From positions 202,065,741 through 202,129,740 of the forward strand of contig CM041465.1 of assembly GCA_023213395.1 (NCBI GenBank): 64,000 nucleotides of DNA, read 5' to 3'. Of the stretch, positions 1-11,760 are shown piece after piece. The notes under the pieces were generated by a model. The model was not told where the DNA came from and ran no database searches. It saw only the letters and a program-made list of their open reading frames with translations. A program made the position numbers and the translations under genes. Within the stretch, counting starts at the first letter, position 1. Every line of letters begins with the position of its first letter. Origin of the DNA: Cycas panzhihuaensis (taxonomy: Eukaryota > Cycadophyta).

Positions 1-63
1 TCATCAGGCTTTTCATCATTTCGCTTTTGTTTTTTCATCTTGAATGGCATCCAGAATATTTAG

Positions 64-791
64 CCATGTTGAACTTTGACAAGGTTCCTTGCCCAAATAT
101 TGCCAGGAGTTGGAGCAAAGACATCAAGGAACTCCGTATTCCATCATATTCCTGCTGAGTCATCTGATATGCAAGAGATGCTAAGGGGAATGGGTTATAG
201 AGGTGATAGACCCAGTATCTGGGCAATCCAGGTGATGACCATAAACTGTTAAAGGCCGTAAGTTTGAGTCTGATGGCCAATTCTAATAAATTATTAATCA
301 AAATATCTGCTTAACAAAGTAGTGGCAGGGAAAAGGTCGTTTTAAATAAGCAGTGACAAAAGAATGTCATTACCTACTATCATGCAGGGCCTTTATTCAT
401 TGACACTGGCCAGACTTCAAGAAATTCTTTCCCATATTAGCAGCCTAGCAATGAAAGACAGTTTTTTGGTAGGCGAGATCCCTCTCACTTCCATCAAAGC
501 AGATGCTGGTGCAGAGGTATGTATTGTCGGTTTATTATTTCATCCTAAATCATTAACAGTGCTGATGGAAATTGCCTAAAGAAAATATTTGTGACTGCAG
601 GACGATGTCAGAAAATGGATGGAGAAGACTTTTAAAGGCAATGGGTTTTCAGTGCATATGATTACATATGAAGATGTTGCCAGGGACCTTGGTCGGAATC
701 TCTTGGCAGATGATGGTGAAGAATGTAAAGGTGTTCTTTTTGTAGCTCAGCAGCAACGCCTCTCAGATGATCAGGAAGGACCTCTTCTTCC
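64..791 (+). pseudogene. Methyltransferase (PPM/LCM-like) gene remnant, 3 exons
   Basis: Three exon-like blocks join in phase 0. Block A (64-231) contains GYRGDRPSIWAIQ and ends before GTGATG. Block B (388-516) follows an ATGCAG acceptor, encodes GLYSLTLARL...SSLAMKDSFLVGEIP and ends before GTATGT. Block C (601 to about 791) follows CTGCAG and encodes DDVRKWMEKTFKGNGFSVH... and SDDQEGPLLP. The RGDRPS-W-x-x-QGL core and the layout recall plant SAM-dependent methyltransferases of the leucine carboxyl methyltransferase (PPM/LCM) family; that match is from memory of the family. Only the C-terminal part would be present. Block A changes frame between about 144 and 151, with a stop at 156-158 in its first frame. 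Block C runs into a T tract and the expected C-terminus is absent. Likely a broken or truncated gene; an extra unseen intron would be the alternative. Confidence 0.5.
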
Positions 792-829
792 TTTTTTTTT
801 TTTTACCTCCTGAAGCCTGATATTTTAAT

Positions 830-2394
830 ATATTGTTTGCCTTAGATGACAATATTTGTTATTTTGACTGTAATTTGACCCCGTGTGTCTGAAATAATTG
901 ACAAGGAAAAAGTTGTGAGTGAGCCCTTCAATTCAGTTGATTTAAAAGTGAGCTTTATCTTGTCTTTCTTTCCTTTTTTTTCCTATTTTGAACTCCTATT
1001 CTATTAATAGCCAAATGTGCTTACATCTTAATAAGAACAGTAGAAGACTAGCCCAGTAAAACCTTTGTCTTAGAATCAAAATTTGAATCTCTATGACACA
1101 ATTTAGACGAGTTTGATAGAAATCATACTGTGCTAACTAAGCCTACCTATCAGATATCCACCCGCCTGCTCTTTATACGAAATGGAGCAAGAGAGTAATG
1201 TTGTGAACATAAATTTGGACTATTAGGGAGAATGCCATCTTCCTCATGATTGTCTATGAGGTGTCAGACTTGGTTATTTCTGTTTGCAATGGTGGTCTCT
1301 AACCCTTGTATGAGCTCTGGGATGTTGGAGGTGTCTTCTTCATCCTCCTAAGGATTTTTTTGGCAATAAACATATTTGCTCAGAGTATTATATAGACACT
1401 GTTTTTGGGACGTGTTCCTTCTTGAGACCATATTTAGGATAATCTTGTATCTATACAAAGATTGAGGTAGGGGAGATATCCATATGGGGAGGGACAGGCA
1501 TCCACACTTGGCCTTCTGTTTATCATGGGGCATTGATGGGGATCAACATGATTGATAGATGCAGATGTAGGCGTCCTACATACTGGTTCCCAAAGGTCTC
1601 CTCTCTGCTTCAATTAGTGGGGATATATAATGACCTTCCACCTTCCATTTGGCTCTGCTTAGATGCTCATAATCTCAATTGGTTCAAGGTTAATGAGGTG
1701 ATTAGGGATAAACTGTATTGAGTATACCTTCATGTCACTTAAATCTCTCCATGCAGAGCCCTTGGCTCAAAACTATCCTCCTACTTTGAACACTTTCTCC
1801 TAATAGTTGATGGTATCATTGTTCCTCTTGGATATGTGCACCTACAGTTGCCACATGATCTGAGATTTGCTGTGGGACAACTCAAGGTTTGCTCTCATTT
1901 GCTTCAAAGAGGGGTTGAACATTCTATCATGTGATATGGGTGCATTTTTAGGTTATGTTTCCTTCAGGCTGAGACACAATATAACACTTCATATTTCTTT
2001 ACCTAATTTGCTATGAGGTTATAGGCCAAGTAGATGGGTGGATGTAGTAGTTACTGCATTAGGGATAACACGCAATTCCTTGATATACATGATTAGGTGG
2101 GTGTGGGGAGTGTATACAAAGGCAAGATCATAATAAATGTTCTCAATAGGCAAGAATTCACTGGAGAGTGTTTCTGCAACAAACAAATAGTTGATATGAT
2201 GCTTTGGGAATAAATAAGCCCCTATAAGGACAAGGGCTTTAAGCTCATCTAGTCAATGATCAACACATATGCATGATATTTGGGACAAGCAATCCAGCCA
2301 TACTTAGGTGAGTAACTCAATCCATGAAGAGCATTCTTGAGCTGCGGTACAAGGAATAATATCAACATTCTAGTCCAGAATGGGGCCATGCTAG
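830..2394. other. Intergenic, nothing recognised
   Basis: AT-rich sequence with only short open frames of about 60 codons. I see no family motif, LTR pair or RNA gene here. Confidence 0.5.
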
Positions 2395-2690
2395 AATGGT
2401 GCATAGCATGTCATTGAGGATCACCAACAACATCCTATTTTGGATGGCGCATAGCATCTTGTGAAGGATTGCCATCAACATCCTGTTCTGGAATAGCACG
2501 CATCATCTGGTGAGGGATTACCAACAACATCATATTCTAGAATGTTGTACATCATCCTATGAAGGATCACTAGCAACATCTTGTTATGGAATGGCATATA
2601 GCATCCCATGAAGGGATGCTAACGACATTTTGTTCTAGGGTGGTGGACAACATTCACTAAAGGTACACTAATGGCATTTGCTCAAAGTAT
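2395..2690. repeat. Degenerate ~49-bp tandem repeat, about 6 copies
   Basis: Units of 48-50 bp recur head to tail. Each holds a GCATAGCATC-like segment, then GAAGGATCACC-like, then AACATCCTGTTCTGG-like sequence. The copies differ at many positions, so the array is old. It has no open frame worth calling and no recognisable link to a nearby element. Confidence 0.7.
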
Positions 2691-4189
2691 GATTAAAATG
2701 GATTGGTTATTGTATAAGCAAGTTGTGAAGGATCCATGCTACTTGGCATTGATTATGAAAGACCGTGCAATCAAATTTCCAATACACATTCCGTTAGGAA
2801 TGCACCTATTGGGACAACTTGAAAAGAGCATTCTCAAGCGAATTTTGATGTCGAGTCAAACATTATACTAAGTGAATTTCTAAATGTAATAATAGATAAA
2901 GAGGAAACTTGTGTGAACTTATGATGCATACATTGCATTATGTGGTGAATATTGCTTGATGGTTTATTGTCATGACATTTTGCATTACATTCTATGAGAA
3001 TATTCCTTAATGAGCATCTTCTCATGAACATTTTGCATGTGCACATATGGGCATTAGACTGTTCCAAGAGCGACGCCAAATTACCAACTACCTAGAAAGG
3101 TCATGGGATAACCAATATGGCTAGTTTTTAATAAATGCTAGTTTGTTGCAAAATTTGTTAAATTGGAGATGGAGTCACCATAGTGTGAAGTAGTTGTTAT
3201 CAAGGTGCATGATCAAAACGTGGATAAACATGGCTGCTAGCATTATGATAGATTCTAAGTAAAACCAAGGTAGCCAAGGGACATTCAAATGTCATGAAAG
3301 GATCTTTTGAAGAAAGGCAAGCTAGAATCCCATCAAGAAAGAGCAGTTGGATGGGCTAGATGACAAGCATTACTTCATTACTTTTAAAGAAAAAGAAAAC
3401 ACCTAGATTGCGCAAAGGTAGGGGAAGGTCAACTGGAAAACCATTCAACAATATGGCCATGGACTAGGGCGAGGTTATTTCAAACATGAAGGAGAGTCAA
3501 AACAAAAATTAGGTAATCACATTGAACATAGAGGAGAGCTAGAACACCAATTGAATAACCACATTGACATTTGACAACACGTTGATTTGTAAAACAAGAC
3601 CCCCACCTAATTGGACTTGGAGGAACTACCCATAATCCAAGGTCAACTTCAAGATAATGTAATGGATTCAGAGAAGGAATTTAAGAGCTCAATAGTTAAA
3701 AGAGAAGATGACAAAAGATCTTGTAACGGGAGTAGAAAACTTCCTTATTAAATAACTATGGAACATACTGCTTTATGGTAGGTTGCCATCATTTGACAAG
3801 ATTGACCAGTTTCTAATCATTCATCCATTAGCAGTAAGGTTGCTTAGAGAAGAGATGACCAACTACTCAAAAACACCAAGACCAATGCATAAGAATCCAT
3901 TGATCAAGAAGATGGTGAATTCATTGACAAGCATAAGTGTCTTGGGATGCTTGCAAGTACATATCATTAATTGTAAAAATGATAATGACATGAATAATCA
4001 ATTTTTTGATGGTAGTGCTTAGTTCTATTTGGTATCTTTATTGATATGCACAATAGAGTTGATGAGATAGACAAACAAGTGTCATTTCCTACATATAGTA
4101 TGGGGGTAGCATTGACATTATATCAATCTATAGATGTGAGTAAGATATCCTAGGAGGAAATTAACAAGTGCTTCCTTGAAAGAGGTCGG
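2691..4189. other. Intergenic, nothing recognised
   Basis: AT-rich sequence with scattered short frames (for example 3783-4022 on the plus strand, 79 codons) that show no motif I recognise. It may be the worn 5' part of the gag-like stretch that follows. Confidence 0.4.
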
Positions 4190-5260
4190 AGGTTTCATAG
4201 CAATAAAGTAGTGAACCTGGCATTGTAAGAGACAAAGTAGTGGCAAGGAGAATCCATGCTCGATTATCAGATCAAAATAACGATATTGGCATAAAAGCTA
4301 AGCTTGATTAAGAGTCCAAGATTCCCTCATGTAAAGTTTCTTTATGAATGGATTGTTGTTTTAATACTAAAAGGGGTTGTGTCAGCACCCATTGGACAAC
4401 TTTTAGTGGTCAATGAACTTGGAGTTGAAATTTGAAGCTTAAATGAGCAATGAAGAAGGCACATCCTATGATGATATAACATGCCACCACTTGAGGTAGG
4501 AAATCTGTTAGTTACGAGCAAAGGAGCTGTCAAGAGTAGTGTTAGAAACTAGTAGTTATTTTAAGATTGAAGCAATACATGTCGAATTGTAAATAAAAAC
4601 CTTTGAAAGTGAAAGACCATTATGTCAAAAAGATGAGCAACAAGAGAGAACCAACATGAGAAATGCATAGGCCAGAAGTTGAAAAATGGTGCACTATATG
4701 TGAGGTAACAAGCCATGGTGTGAATGGGTGTTATTACACTAAGAGACATGATGCATCTTTAGGAAAAGGACAAGGGGATGTCCCATTTAAAAATTGTTTA
4801 CACATCAAAACTAATTTTTGAGGAGCTTGAAAAGAAGCAGCCTATTAGAAGACACATTTTTTTTCTTGGAGTTTGGCCATTGGTAGTCCTAATGCTTATA
4901 TGAGATAGTAGGAAATGCTAATAACTTAATATGCATGTGTAAAATTTCTAGCTTAGAAAACCATGATTCAAACATCTATATGCTAATTATCTAATCTAGC
5001 AACTTCACATTTGTGGTTCTAGATATTTTATCAAATTTTAGCTCATGAATTGTCATATTTGGAGTGATGCAAAGGGGAAGGCAAAAGCATCAAAGACCAA
5101 CTATGTGAACCCTAAGAAAGAGGTTGATCAATTCATGGTAGCAAAGGAGACCTTAGAGGAAGCAACCAAGGAAACAAAGAAGAATATTGTTCCATGCTAG
5201 AGAAAAGCCTCAAAATTGACAAGAAAGGCTAAGAAGGGGGATGAGAAATCGATCTAGCAG
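4190..5260 (+). pseudogene. Degenerate gag-like stretch with a zinc knuckle
   Basis: Plus-strand conceptual translation, broken by many stops, contains WCTICEVTSHGVNGC at 4687-4731. This is a C-x2-C-x4-H-x4-C zinc knuckle as found in retroelement nucleocapsids. A lysine- and glutamate-rich stretch (about 5080-5240) follows. The order suggests a gag, perhaps Gypsy-like, but no LTRs, protease or reverse transcriptase can be attached to it. A chance CCHC in decayed DNA is possible. Confidence 0.35.
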
Positions 5261-5975
5261 CAAGTTAGCTTTGGAAACGCGAGCTTCACATATGCAAAAA
5301 TTATGAATTTTAATGGAGTAGTTTGACCTATTTGATTGTATCTAAATTAATGCATCTTGTCGCTAAGTATAAAAAGGCATTAACTGCACACTTGAAGGTT
5401 AGGTAAGACAACATGAAGGACCAAACTTTTGTGAAGAAAGAAGGGGTTAAATCTTACGATTTTTGTCTTAAAGGCTACAATCCATTTGTTTACAATAGGT
5501 TCACACAAGCAATAATAAGGCTATGTAGATAGGTGTATGAACCCATGCACTGTATGTATGACTAGGTGGAGGAGCAAGCAGTAGGTCGGTCAAGCTAGTA
5601 AGAGGTTGAGAAAACCAAAAAGAAGGTTATTTTAAGTATTTGATTGTAGGGGTACAACCTTAAACATCCTTGTGTATAGTTCCCCTCTTCAGTTGTTGTT
5701 TTGACTTGAAATTATGAGTAATTCTATGGTTGTTTTTGGTAATTTTATAGCAAACCTTTGTGGGTTATTAAATCCTAGTTTATTTCTAGACATTTTTATG
5801 ATAATGGCATGCTTATTTTGGCATTTTGCTTGATCTATATGCTAGAAATAGTAGCAAGATAAATTGTTGTCCACACTAAGTCACCAAATACACCCATTAG
5901 GTTGTTGCACCTGGTTTTGATATGGTCAAGATGTGGTGTTCCTAACCTAGAACTCAGGCCGATCTTATTACATAT
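5261..5975. other. Intergenic, nothing recognised
   Basis: No coding frame or repeat stands out. The last five bases, CATAT (5971-5975), form the probable left target-site duplication of the Copia element that follows. Confidence 0.5.
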
Positions 5976-6293
5976 TGTTAGAGTGGTATTAATAACCACT
6001 TACTGACTAATGTAAAGTGGTGTAATATTGCACGAATATTACTTGATGGAAATATGTAATATGTAAGCCGATAGATGTAAACTCGAATATTAAATATTTG
6101 CAGCACTTACGATCTATAAATATAGATCAAAGTCCATTGTAATATTACACTATAGGTTTGTGAAAATGTGATAATATTATTTCTATGGTGGGTTTTAACT
6201 GCCACGTTTTCCACATATATATTCTGCTGCGTACTACTTGTTCCTTTTGCTTGTTGTGTACACAAGCGATCCACTTGTCTGGTGTTTCTAACA
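5976..6293 (+). repeat. Cop1 5' LTR
   Basis: 318 bp, TGTTAG...TAACA. It contains a TATA-like CTATAAATATAG near 6114 that could have served as the element's promoter. It is followed directly by the tRNA primer-binding site. Confidence 0.88.
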
Positions 6294-6311
6294 TGGTGTC
6301 AAAGCTCGTAG

Positions 6312-9240
6312 TAGTACACAACTGTAGGGTGAGTCACAGGGTGCAATAATTGTGTGCAGACCTCGTATTGCTTTCGTTATTTGCTTACTGGCGCTCGTTG
6401 ATGCTTGGAGTTGTGCAGAGAGCAAGTTTGGTCTTGTTGCCAGTTTGTTGGAATGTTGAAATACTCGTGGGCAATCAAGGAGAGAATCTGAGCAGTATTG
6501 ACCTTGAAGACATTGTAGAGATTGTAGGCACGGAGTGTCAAGCCTTGTGACCTATCTCAAAGGTATTTCTCTCATTTTCTTGTTGTCTCCCTTGCTCTGC
6601 AATCCTCCAATAGTTGTAATTGTTATAACTTGTATCCCCTGCTGCTATATTTTCATTCTGCACTTAGTTCAGTGTCCATTCTTTGTCTATAGAAATGCAT
6701 AAGCCTTTGGTTTGCTTTGAATAGTTCAAATGTCTTGAGGGAAGCCATATTTTCCTCTGTATTTGCCTCATCGCTAACAAATCCAAAGGTCTTTGACTAC
6801 TCGTCACTATCTCTTATCCCCCACTACTGTCTATATTATCTGCATCTCTAGAGTCAATTTTTTGGTGTGTATATTACAACGCATATATATTTTGCCACAA
6901 GTCGTGAATATATTGTCATGTTCGTAGCCGTATTGCAATCATAAATATATTCCACAACCTTAATATATTTTGCAACCCTTTATATATTATAGCCAATGTA
7001 AATATATTTCCTGAGCTGTGATACTCTGTTGTATACTGTATTCAAGATAGCCAACCGCAATATATCACATGCAGGCTTAGTATATTGATGGGAAAACGTA
7101 AATATAGTGCCCCCGTCATTTGTGCAGTTGCTCACCTCCATATGCAACCTATCATCATCTCACAGATGTATGAATATATATATTTGTAGCCGGATATATA
7201 TTCATCTCAGTCATGAATATTTTTTGTTCCACGTTTGGTCGAAAGTCGCCTTTGATATTTCAATTGATTTGTACCTTTATAAATGGGAGATTATATTATA
7301 ATATCATTGATATCAATTATTTGATTAAAGGTGTATAAAGAGACCTTTATTTAAATCGCCCTTTAATTTTGTTATATGGTTTGTCAACCTTATATTATAA
7401 GGTTTTTAGTGTGACTCATATAAGGATAATTGTGGCAAGAATGAATTGATATCTATCGATATTGAAGTGACTGGGCTAGAGTACATTGATGTGTGAGAGA
7501 GTAGTTTCATTGTTCTTTATTCATCAATAAAAGGGGCTACTTTGATGAACTCTGCATATAGTGTTTCTGGGTGATAATAGAGGTATTCACTACTTTGTTT
7601 ACATTGATTCAGAAGAGTGATATTTAATTGGCATTTGTTTGGTGATGAGAAGCTCTTGTTGCATGTGGTTACATGAGAGAGTTTATTTGGCAAGTGTTAT
7701 CAAGGCAGTGGAAGTTCATTAATTGATAAGAGGGCAAGGTGACTATTTGGTGATATGAGGCAATGAAGGGGCATGTTGTATGGAGATACTGAGCTATAGG
7801 GCAGAGCAAACTTTGTTGTTGGTTTTGATCATTGCATAATTATTATAGGTGTGGTTTATTTATTATAAAGTGGTGTTTTATTCAAGCTATATAAGTGATT
7901 TTACATTAGATATGTGTATAGTGAAGAGTTCAAAATTGCAATTTGTGGCCTGTTTGTATAAGTGGTTATCAATGTTGGTGGACCATTATAATTTGGGTGG
8001 TTGAACTGATGTTAGCATGAAGTATATTGCCTATTGGATGTTGGTTCAACGTGTATGCATATTTGAACAAGTTTGATGTAAAATTGATAGTGTGTTTGTG
8101 ATGAAAATTGAAGTGTGAATGGAAAGGTGTATGATGAGAAGCCTTAAAATCAGTCCTGCCTTTGTCACGGTATAAAACGAGAGTTGGTTGCACCATGTAC
8201 CCCAGTAAGTTTATGTTGCATAGTACCATGAAGTAGATGCGAAGGTGTTTGGTGCATGTTAAGAGTTTACCTCCCATGTTTTGTGGCAGAAGCTGTTGTG
8301 ACAGTTATTTAGCAAGTACCTATTGAGGCTATTCATGGCATATCCCCTGTGTTGTGTTGGACCAGTCAGAAACCTTCCATTGGATCTTGAGGTGCATTGG
8401 AGTGCATACATCTCAGACAAAGATCACAACAGCAAGATTGCAAGAGTTTGAAGTCTATTGGGTTTGAAACAAAGCTTACAAACTGTGTGATCTACAGGGG
8501 GAAAGCACTGTTATTAGTCTAGATGTCAATTTGAAGAGTTATTGACGTATCATCATGAAGTGTCATCTGAATATAGGTTTTATCCTTCATTCCTTCCCTT
8601 TCCGAGCTGCGGTTCAACAGGTGTAGAGGTTTGTGTACCTAATATTGTGTTTGAGATAGAAGCAGGACCTAGTGGAAGTGATGATGAGGAGCTATTACAA
8701 GAAGAGGCACAGATTACAAAACCGTGTCTCATTATGTGCTAGGAGGGCCATTGAAGACTCTAGTGTGACGGTTAAAGACCTAAAGGATGAAGAATAAGGA
8801 TCAACATGCCAATCAGACTTGTGATAGACACCAACTTTCCAATGAGTGGAAATTTGCAATGGAGAGTTGCAATGATGCAGGAGTGATACATGTGGGATAC
8901 AGGTCCCTTACATCCCTTAAAGAACTTGGTTAGTCTGCAAGTTGGCAAAGCTTGTTGTGCAGGATTACAAGAAGAAGGAATCGGGTATGAGGGGACAATT
9001 GCACTAGTCTCTATGTTGTTTTCAGTCTGATTGATCCTTACTTTGGCAGCTACATATAGTTGGGAGTAACATCATGTTAGCATTCCTTAACAGAGACTTG
9101 AAGAGGAGATTCACATGGTTCAACCCCTTGGTTTAGTCAAGGAAACAGGTTGAGAATTATGGACTAAGTGTCGATGTGAGAGGAACTATATGGTTGCAGG
9201 GACTGTTGGAGTCATTTGCAAAGAATCAGGCACATACAAG
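6312..9240 (+). other. Cop1 interior without recognisable gag, protease or integrase
   Basis: About 2.9 kb holding only short frames. Between about 6880 and 7090 there are repeated AATATATT segments at roughly 20-30-bp spacing. None of the short frames (6350-6550, 7107-7301, 8542-8742) shows a zinc knuckle, DSG protease or integrase motif. Confidence 0.5.
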
Positions 9241-9400
9241 GCAAAGCACTATTACATCTAAGAGCAAATCAGATTAGGGAAGGTGTAGATTGAGTTTTGT
9301 CCAAGTGAAAATCAACTTGGGGACGTGTTCACAAGCTCTTACTGAAGATTGCTTCATTAACGTTCGTGTAAATTTAGGATTCAAAGAGGTTATCCTTGAG
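9241..9400 (+). pseudogene. Cop1 Copia RNase H C-terminal remnant
   Basis: The frame reads FCPSENQLGDVFT and, after a one-base slip at about 9332, ALTEDCFINVRVNLGF. This is the conserved end of Copia polyproteins, normally P-x(3)-Q-x-A-D-x-F-T-K-x-L. It lies just upstream of the polypurine tract and 3' LTR, where it should be. The rest of RNase H and the reverse transcriptase are too worn to trace. Confidence 0.6.
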
Positions 9401-9480
9401 GGGGGATCTATTGACAAGGATAAAGAGATATAGAAATTCCCAGGAAGACTTTAAGACCCCACATTTACATTAAGAGGGGA

Positions 9481-9796
9481 TGTTAGAGTGGTATTAATAA
9501 CCACATACCGACTAATGTAAAGTGGTGTAATATTGCACAAATATTAATTGATGTAAATATGTAATATGTGAGCTAATGGATGTAAACTCGAATATTAAAT
9601 ATTTGAGGCACTTATGATCTATAAATATAAATCAATGTCCATTGTAATGTTACATAATGGATTTGTAAAAATGTGATAATAATATTTCTGTGGTGGGTTT
9701 TAACTGCTAGGTTTCTCACATATATATTCTGTTGCATACTACTCGTTCCTTTTTCTTGTTGCATACACAAATGATCTGCTTGTCTGGTCTTTAACA
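9481..9796 (+). repeat. Cop1 3' LTR
   Basis: 316 bp, aligned end to end with 5976-6293 with scattered substitutions. Its left neighbour is the polypurine tract, its right neighbour CAAAT, the probable target-site duplicate. Confidence 0.88.
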
Positions 9797-9799
9797 CAA

Positions 9800-9979
9800 A
9801 TTCTGGCCATCTTATATTAGTTATCCTGATTGACTTTAGTACATATTCTGGCCAACTTAGATTAGTTATTTTGGTCGACTTTATTGCATATTTTGGCCAA
9901 CTTATATTAGTTGTTCTAGCCAATTGTATTCATTACTCTAGCTGAACTTAATTAATCTTTCTAGTCGACTTCCTTAATA
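9800..9979. repeat. 45-bp tandem repeat, about 4 copies
   Basis: The unit begins TTCTGGCCAACTTATATTAG and repeats at 9800, 9845, 9890 and, more weakly, 9935. Because 45 is a multiple of three, it leaves an open minus-strand frame with a 15-residue repeat (core TNxSWPEYVLKS). The array starts right at the end of the Cop1 3' LTR. Confidence 0.75.
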
Positions 9980-10110
9980 GGAACTCGGCCTCCTATATAT
10001 AGGACCTTTTGACCTAGGATTTTGGCATCAATTTGGGCTCTACATCTGCCATATTTTTAGACTTAAGGAGCTGATTTTGGGAGGACACTTGGCCTTGAAA
10101 AGGAAGCTAG

Positions 10111-10322
10111 TGTCAGAACACTCAATGAATCTATAAAAACAATGCTTCAATGCATTAATGATAAGAGAGAAACTCTTGTATAAATACATCATGTGTACAT
10201 AAAAAGGCCAGTGTATGTAGGCCAAGTGCTAATAATATATTAAAGAGGGGTTGGACACATAACCCTTAATTTTACCTTAGAGAACTTCAGAAAACAAAAG
10301 ATAGAACATTATTTCTCTAACA
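10111..10322 (-). repeat. Cop2 3' LTR
   Basis: 212 bp. On the minus strand it starts TGTTAGAGAAAT and ends TTCTGACA. A TATTTATAC promoter-like element is present near the middle. Confidence 0.9.
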
Positions 10323-10337
10323 CCCTCTCTTAATGTT

Positions 10338-11158
10338 TTATCTTTTGTCTTCAACACCAAGAAGATGCCTGAGATCTTGAAATTTATTTTTTAGAAGTGC
10401 TTTTGTGATAATATCAACTAGTTGTTCTTCGCTACTACAATATAACATATCTATCTTTTTGGTTTGTCTTTTTTCTTTGATGAAATGATGGTGAACTTCA
10501 ATATGCTTTCTTTTAGCATGGAACACTGGATTCTTTGTTAGTTTGATAACACTTTAATCCATATTGCTTCACATGTGGCACTGATAGCTGCCTTGTATTC
10601 TACTTTGGTGGATGTCAAAGCCATTGTGGACTATTTCTTACAAGATATAACTGCAAATCCAAGTGAGAAGCAATATCCTATGGTGGACTTTCTTTCTTGT
10701 TTATCTCCTGCCCAATCTTAGTCATTGTAGCTGACTAACTAAAGATTTGAAACTTGAGTATAGTTAAGACCCATTGTTTGGGTTCCTTTAATTTATCTGA
10801 GAATTCTTTTAGTAGCATTCCAACGAGACAATTTTGGATGCTACATATATCTAGAGACAACTCCAACTGAGTATGAAATATCTGGCCTTGTATCCGTGAG
10901 GTAGATAAGACTACCTATTAACTGTCTGTATAGTGTTCCATCCACTTATTGTCCATCATCATTAACATTCAAAATGCATCTGATTTCCATTGGAGTGGCG
11001 CATCTATTACAATCCTCCATTCTGAATTTTTGGAGGAGCTTTTTGACATATTTTGCCTGGGATATGAAAGTAGAATCCTTGTGTTGACTAACTTCAATGC
11101 CTGGATAATAATGAAGCAATCCCATATCTATCATTTCAAATTGATTTTCCATCTATAG
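10338..11158 (-). pseudogene. Cop2 reverse transcriptase end and RNase H
   Basis: Minus-strand blocks include IDMGLLHYYPGIEVSQ and KFRMEDCNRCATPME (the Copia reverse transcriptase thumb) at about 10950-11150. Near 10340-10520 follow FHAKRKHIEVHHHFIKEK and QLVDIITKALLKNKF, the RNase H end. The stretch between holds recognisable GSLIYL- and WAGD-like pieces interrupted by stops. It would have copied element RNA into DNA and removed the RNA strand inside cytoplasmic particles; it is not functional now. Confidence 0.85.
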
Positions 11159-11760
11159 CTTGACTTTGTAGATTGTATTATTATTATTTCCTGTACCTAT
11201 CATGTCATCTACATAAACTGCGATGATAGTCATTAAATTGTCTTTATTTGTTTTAATATAAAGACTAGAGTCTAAGTCACATTTGCAAAAACCCATTTGT
11301 TGTAGATGTTAATCTAACTTTGAATACCATGTTCTGGCTGCCTATTTTAGTCTATACCAGGTCTTTTTTAATTTGTAGATAAGATGTTTTACACCCTTTT
11401 TCACATACCTTATTGGTTGTTGCATGTAGACATCCTCAGTCAAATCACCATTCAAGAAGGCACTTTTGACATCAAGTTGTATGGTGTTCCATTTGAATTG
11501 GGTTACCATGGCTATGATTGTTCGCACAATAATTAATTTGGCTGCTGGTGAAAAGGTTTCCTCATAATCAATACCTTCTGTTTGAGTATAATCTTTTGCA
11601 ACTAGTCTTGCCTTGTATCTTTGAACTGTACCATCAAAATTTTCTTTTATTTTATATATCCACTCACAACCAACAATGGGTTTGTCTACAAGAGCATCCA
11701 CTAATTCCTAGGTCTTATTCTTTCTGATGACATTGATTTCTATATCCATTGCTTTTTTCC
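11159..11760 (-). pseudogene. Cop2 reverse transcriptase N-terminal part
   Basis: The open block 11342-11701 carries CEWIYKIK, YKARLVAKDYTQTEGIDYEE, TFSPAAKL and QLDVKSAFLNGDLTEDVYM. These are signature segments of Copia reverse transcriptase. The YVDD region (about 11190-11230) is still visible in broken frames. Confidence 0.88.

Larger units (their letters stand above)
5976..9796 (+). mobile_element. Cop1: degenerate Copia LTR retrotransposon
   Basis: Two direct LTRs (5976-6293 and 9481-9796) start TGTTAGAGTGG and end TAACA. A primer-binding site for initiator Met-tRNA (TGGTGTCAAAGCTC, one or two changes from TGGTATCAGAGC) begins at 6294. A polypurine tract, AAGAGGGGA, precedes the right LTR. 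CATAT before and CAAAT after (9797-9801) match at four of five bases as a target-site duplication. The 3.2-kb interior is far shorter than a full gag-pol, and only an RNase H-like tail is recognisable. It is either a heavily deleted Copia element or a large non-autonomous derivative. Confidence 0.85.

Noticed and set aside
6294-6311. tRNA-like sequences at primer-binding sites (also 21064, 23238, 39448, 42788, 50111, 53982)
   Set aside because: They match only the 12-18 nt complementary to tRNA 3' ends and lack the rest of a tRNA; they are retroelement primer sites.
9612-9923. 103-codon minus-strand ORF with 15-residue repeats
   Set aside because: It arises from the 45-bp DNA repeat and runs into the Cop1 LTR; no start context or motif supports a protein.
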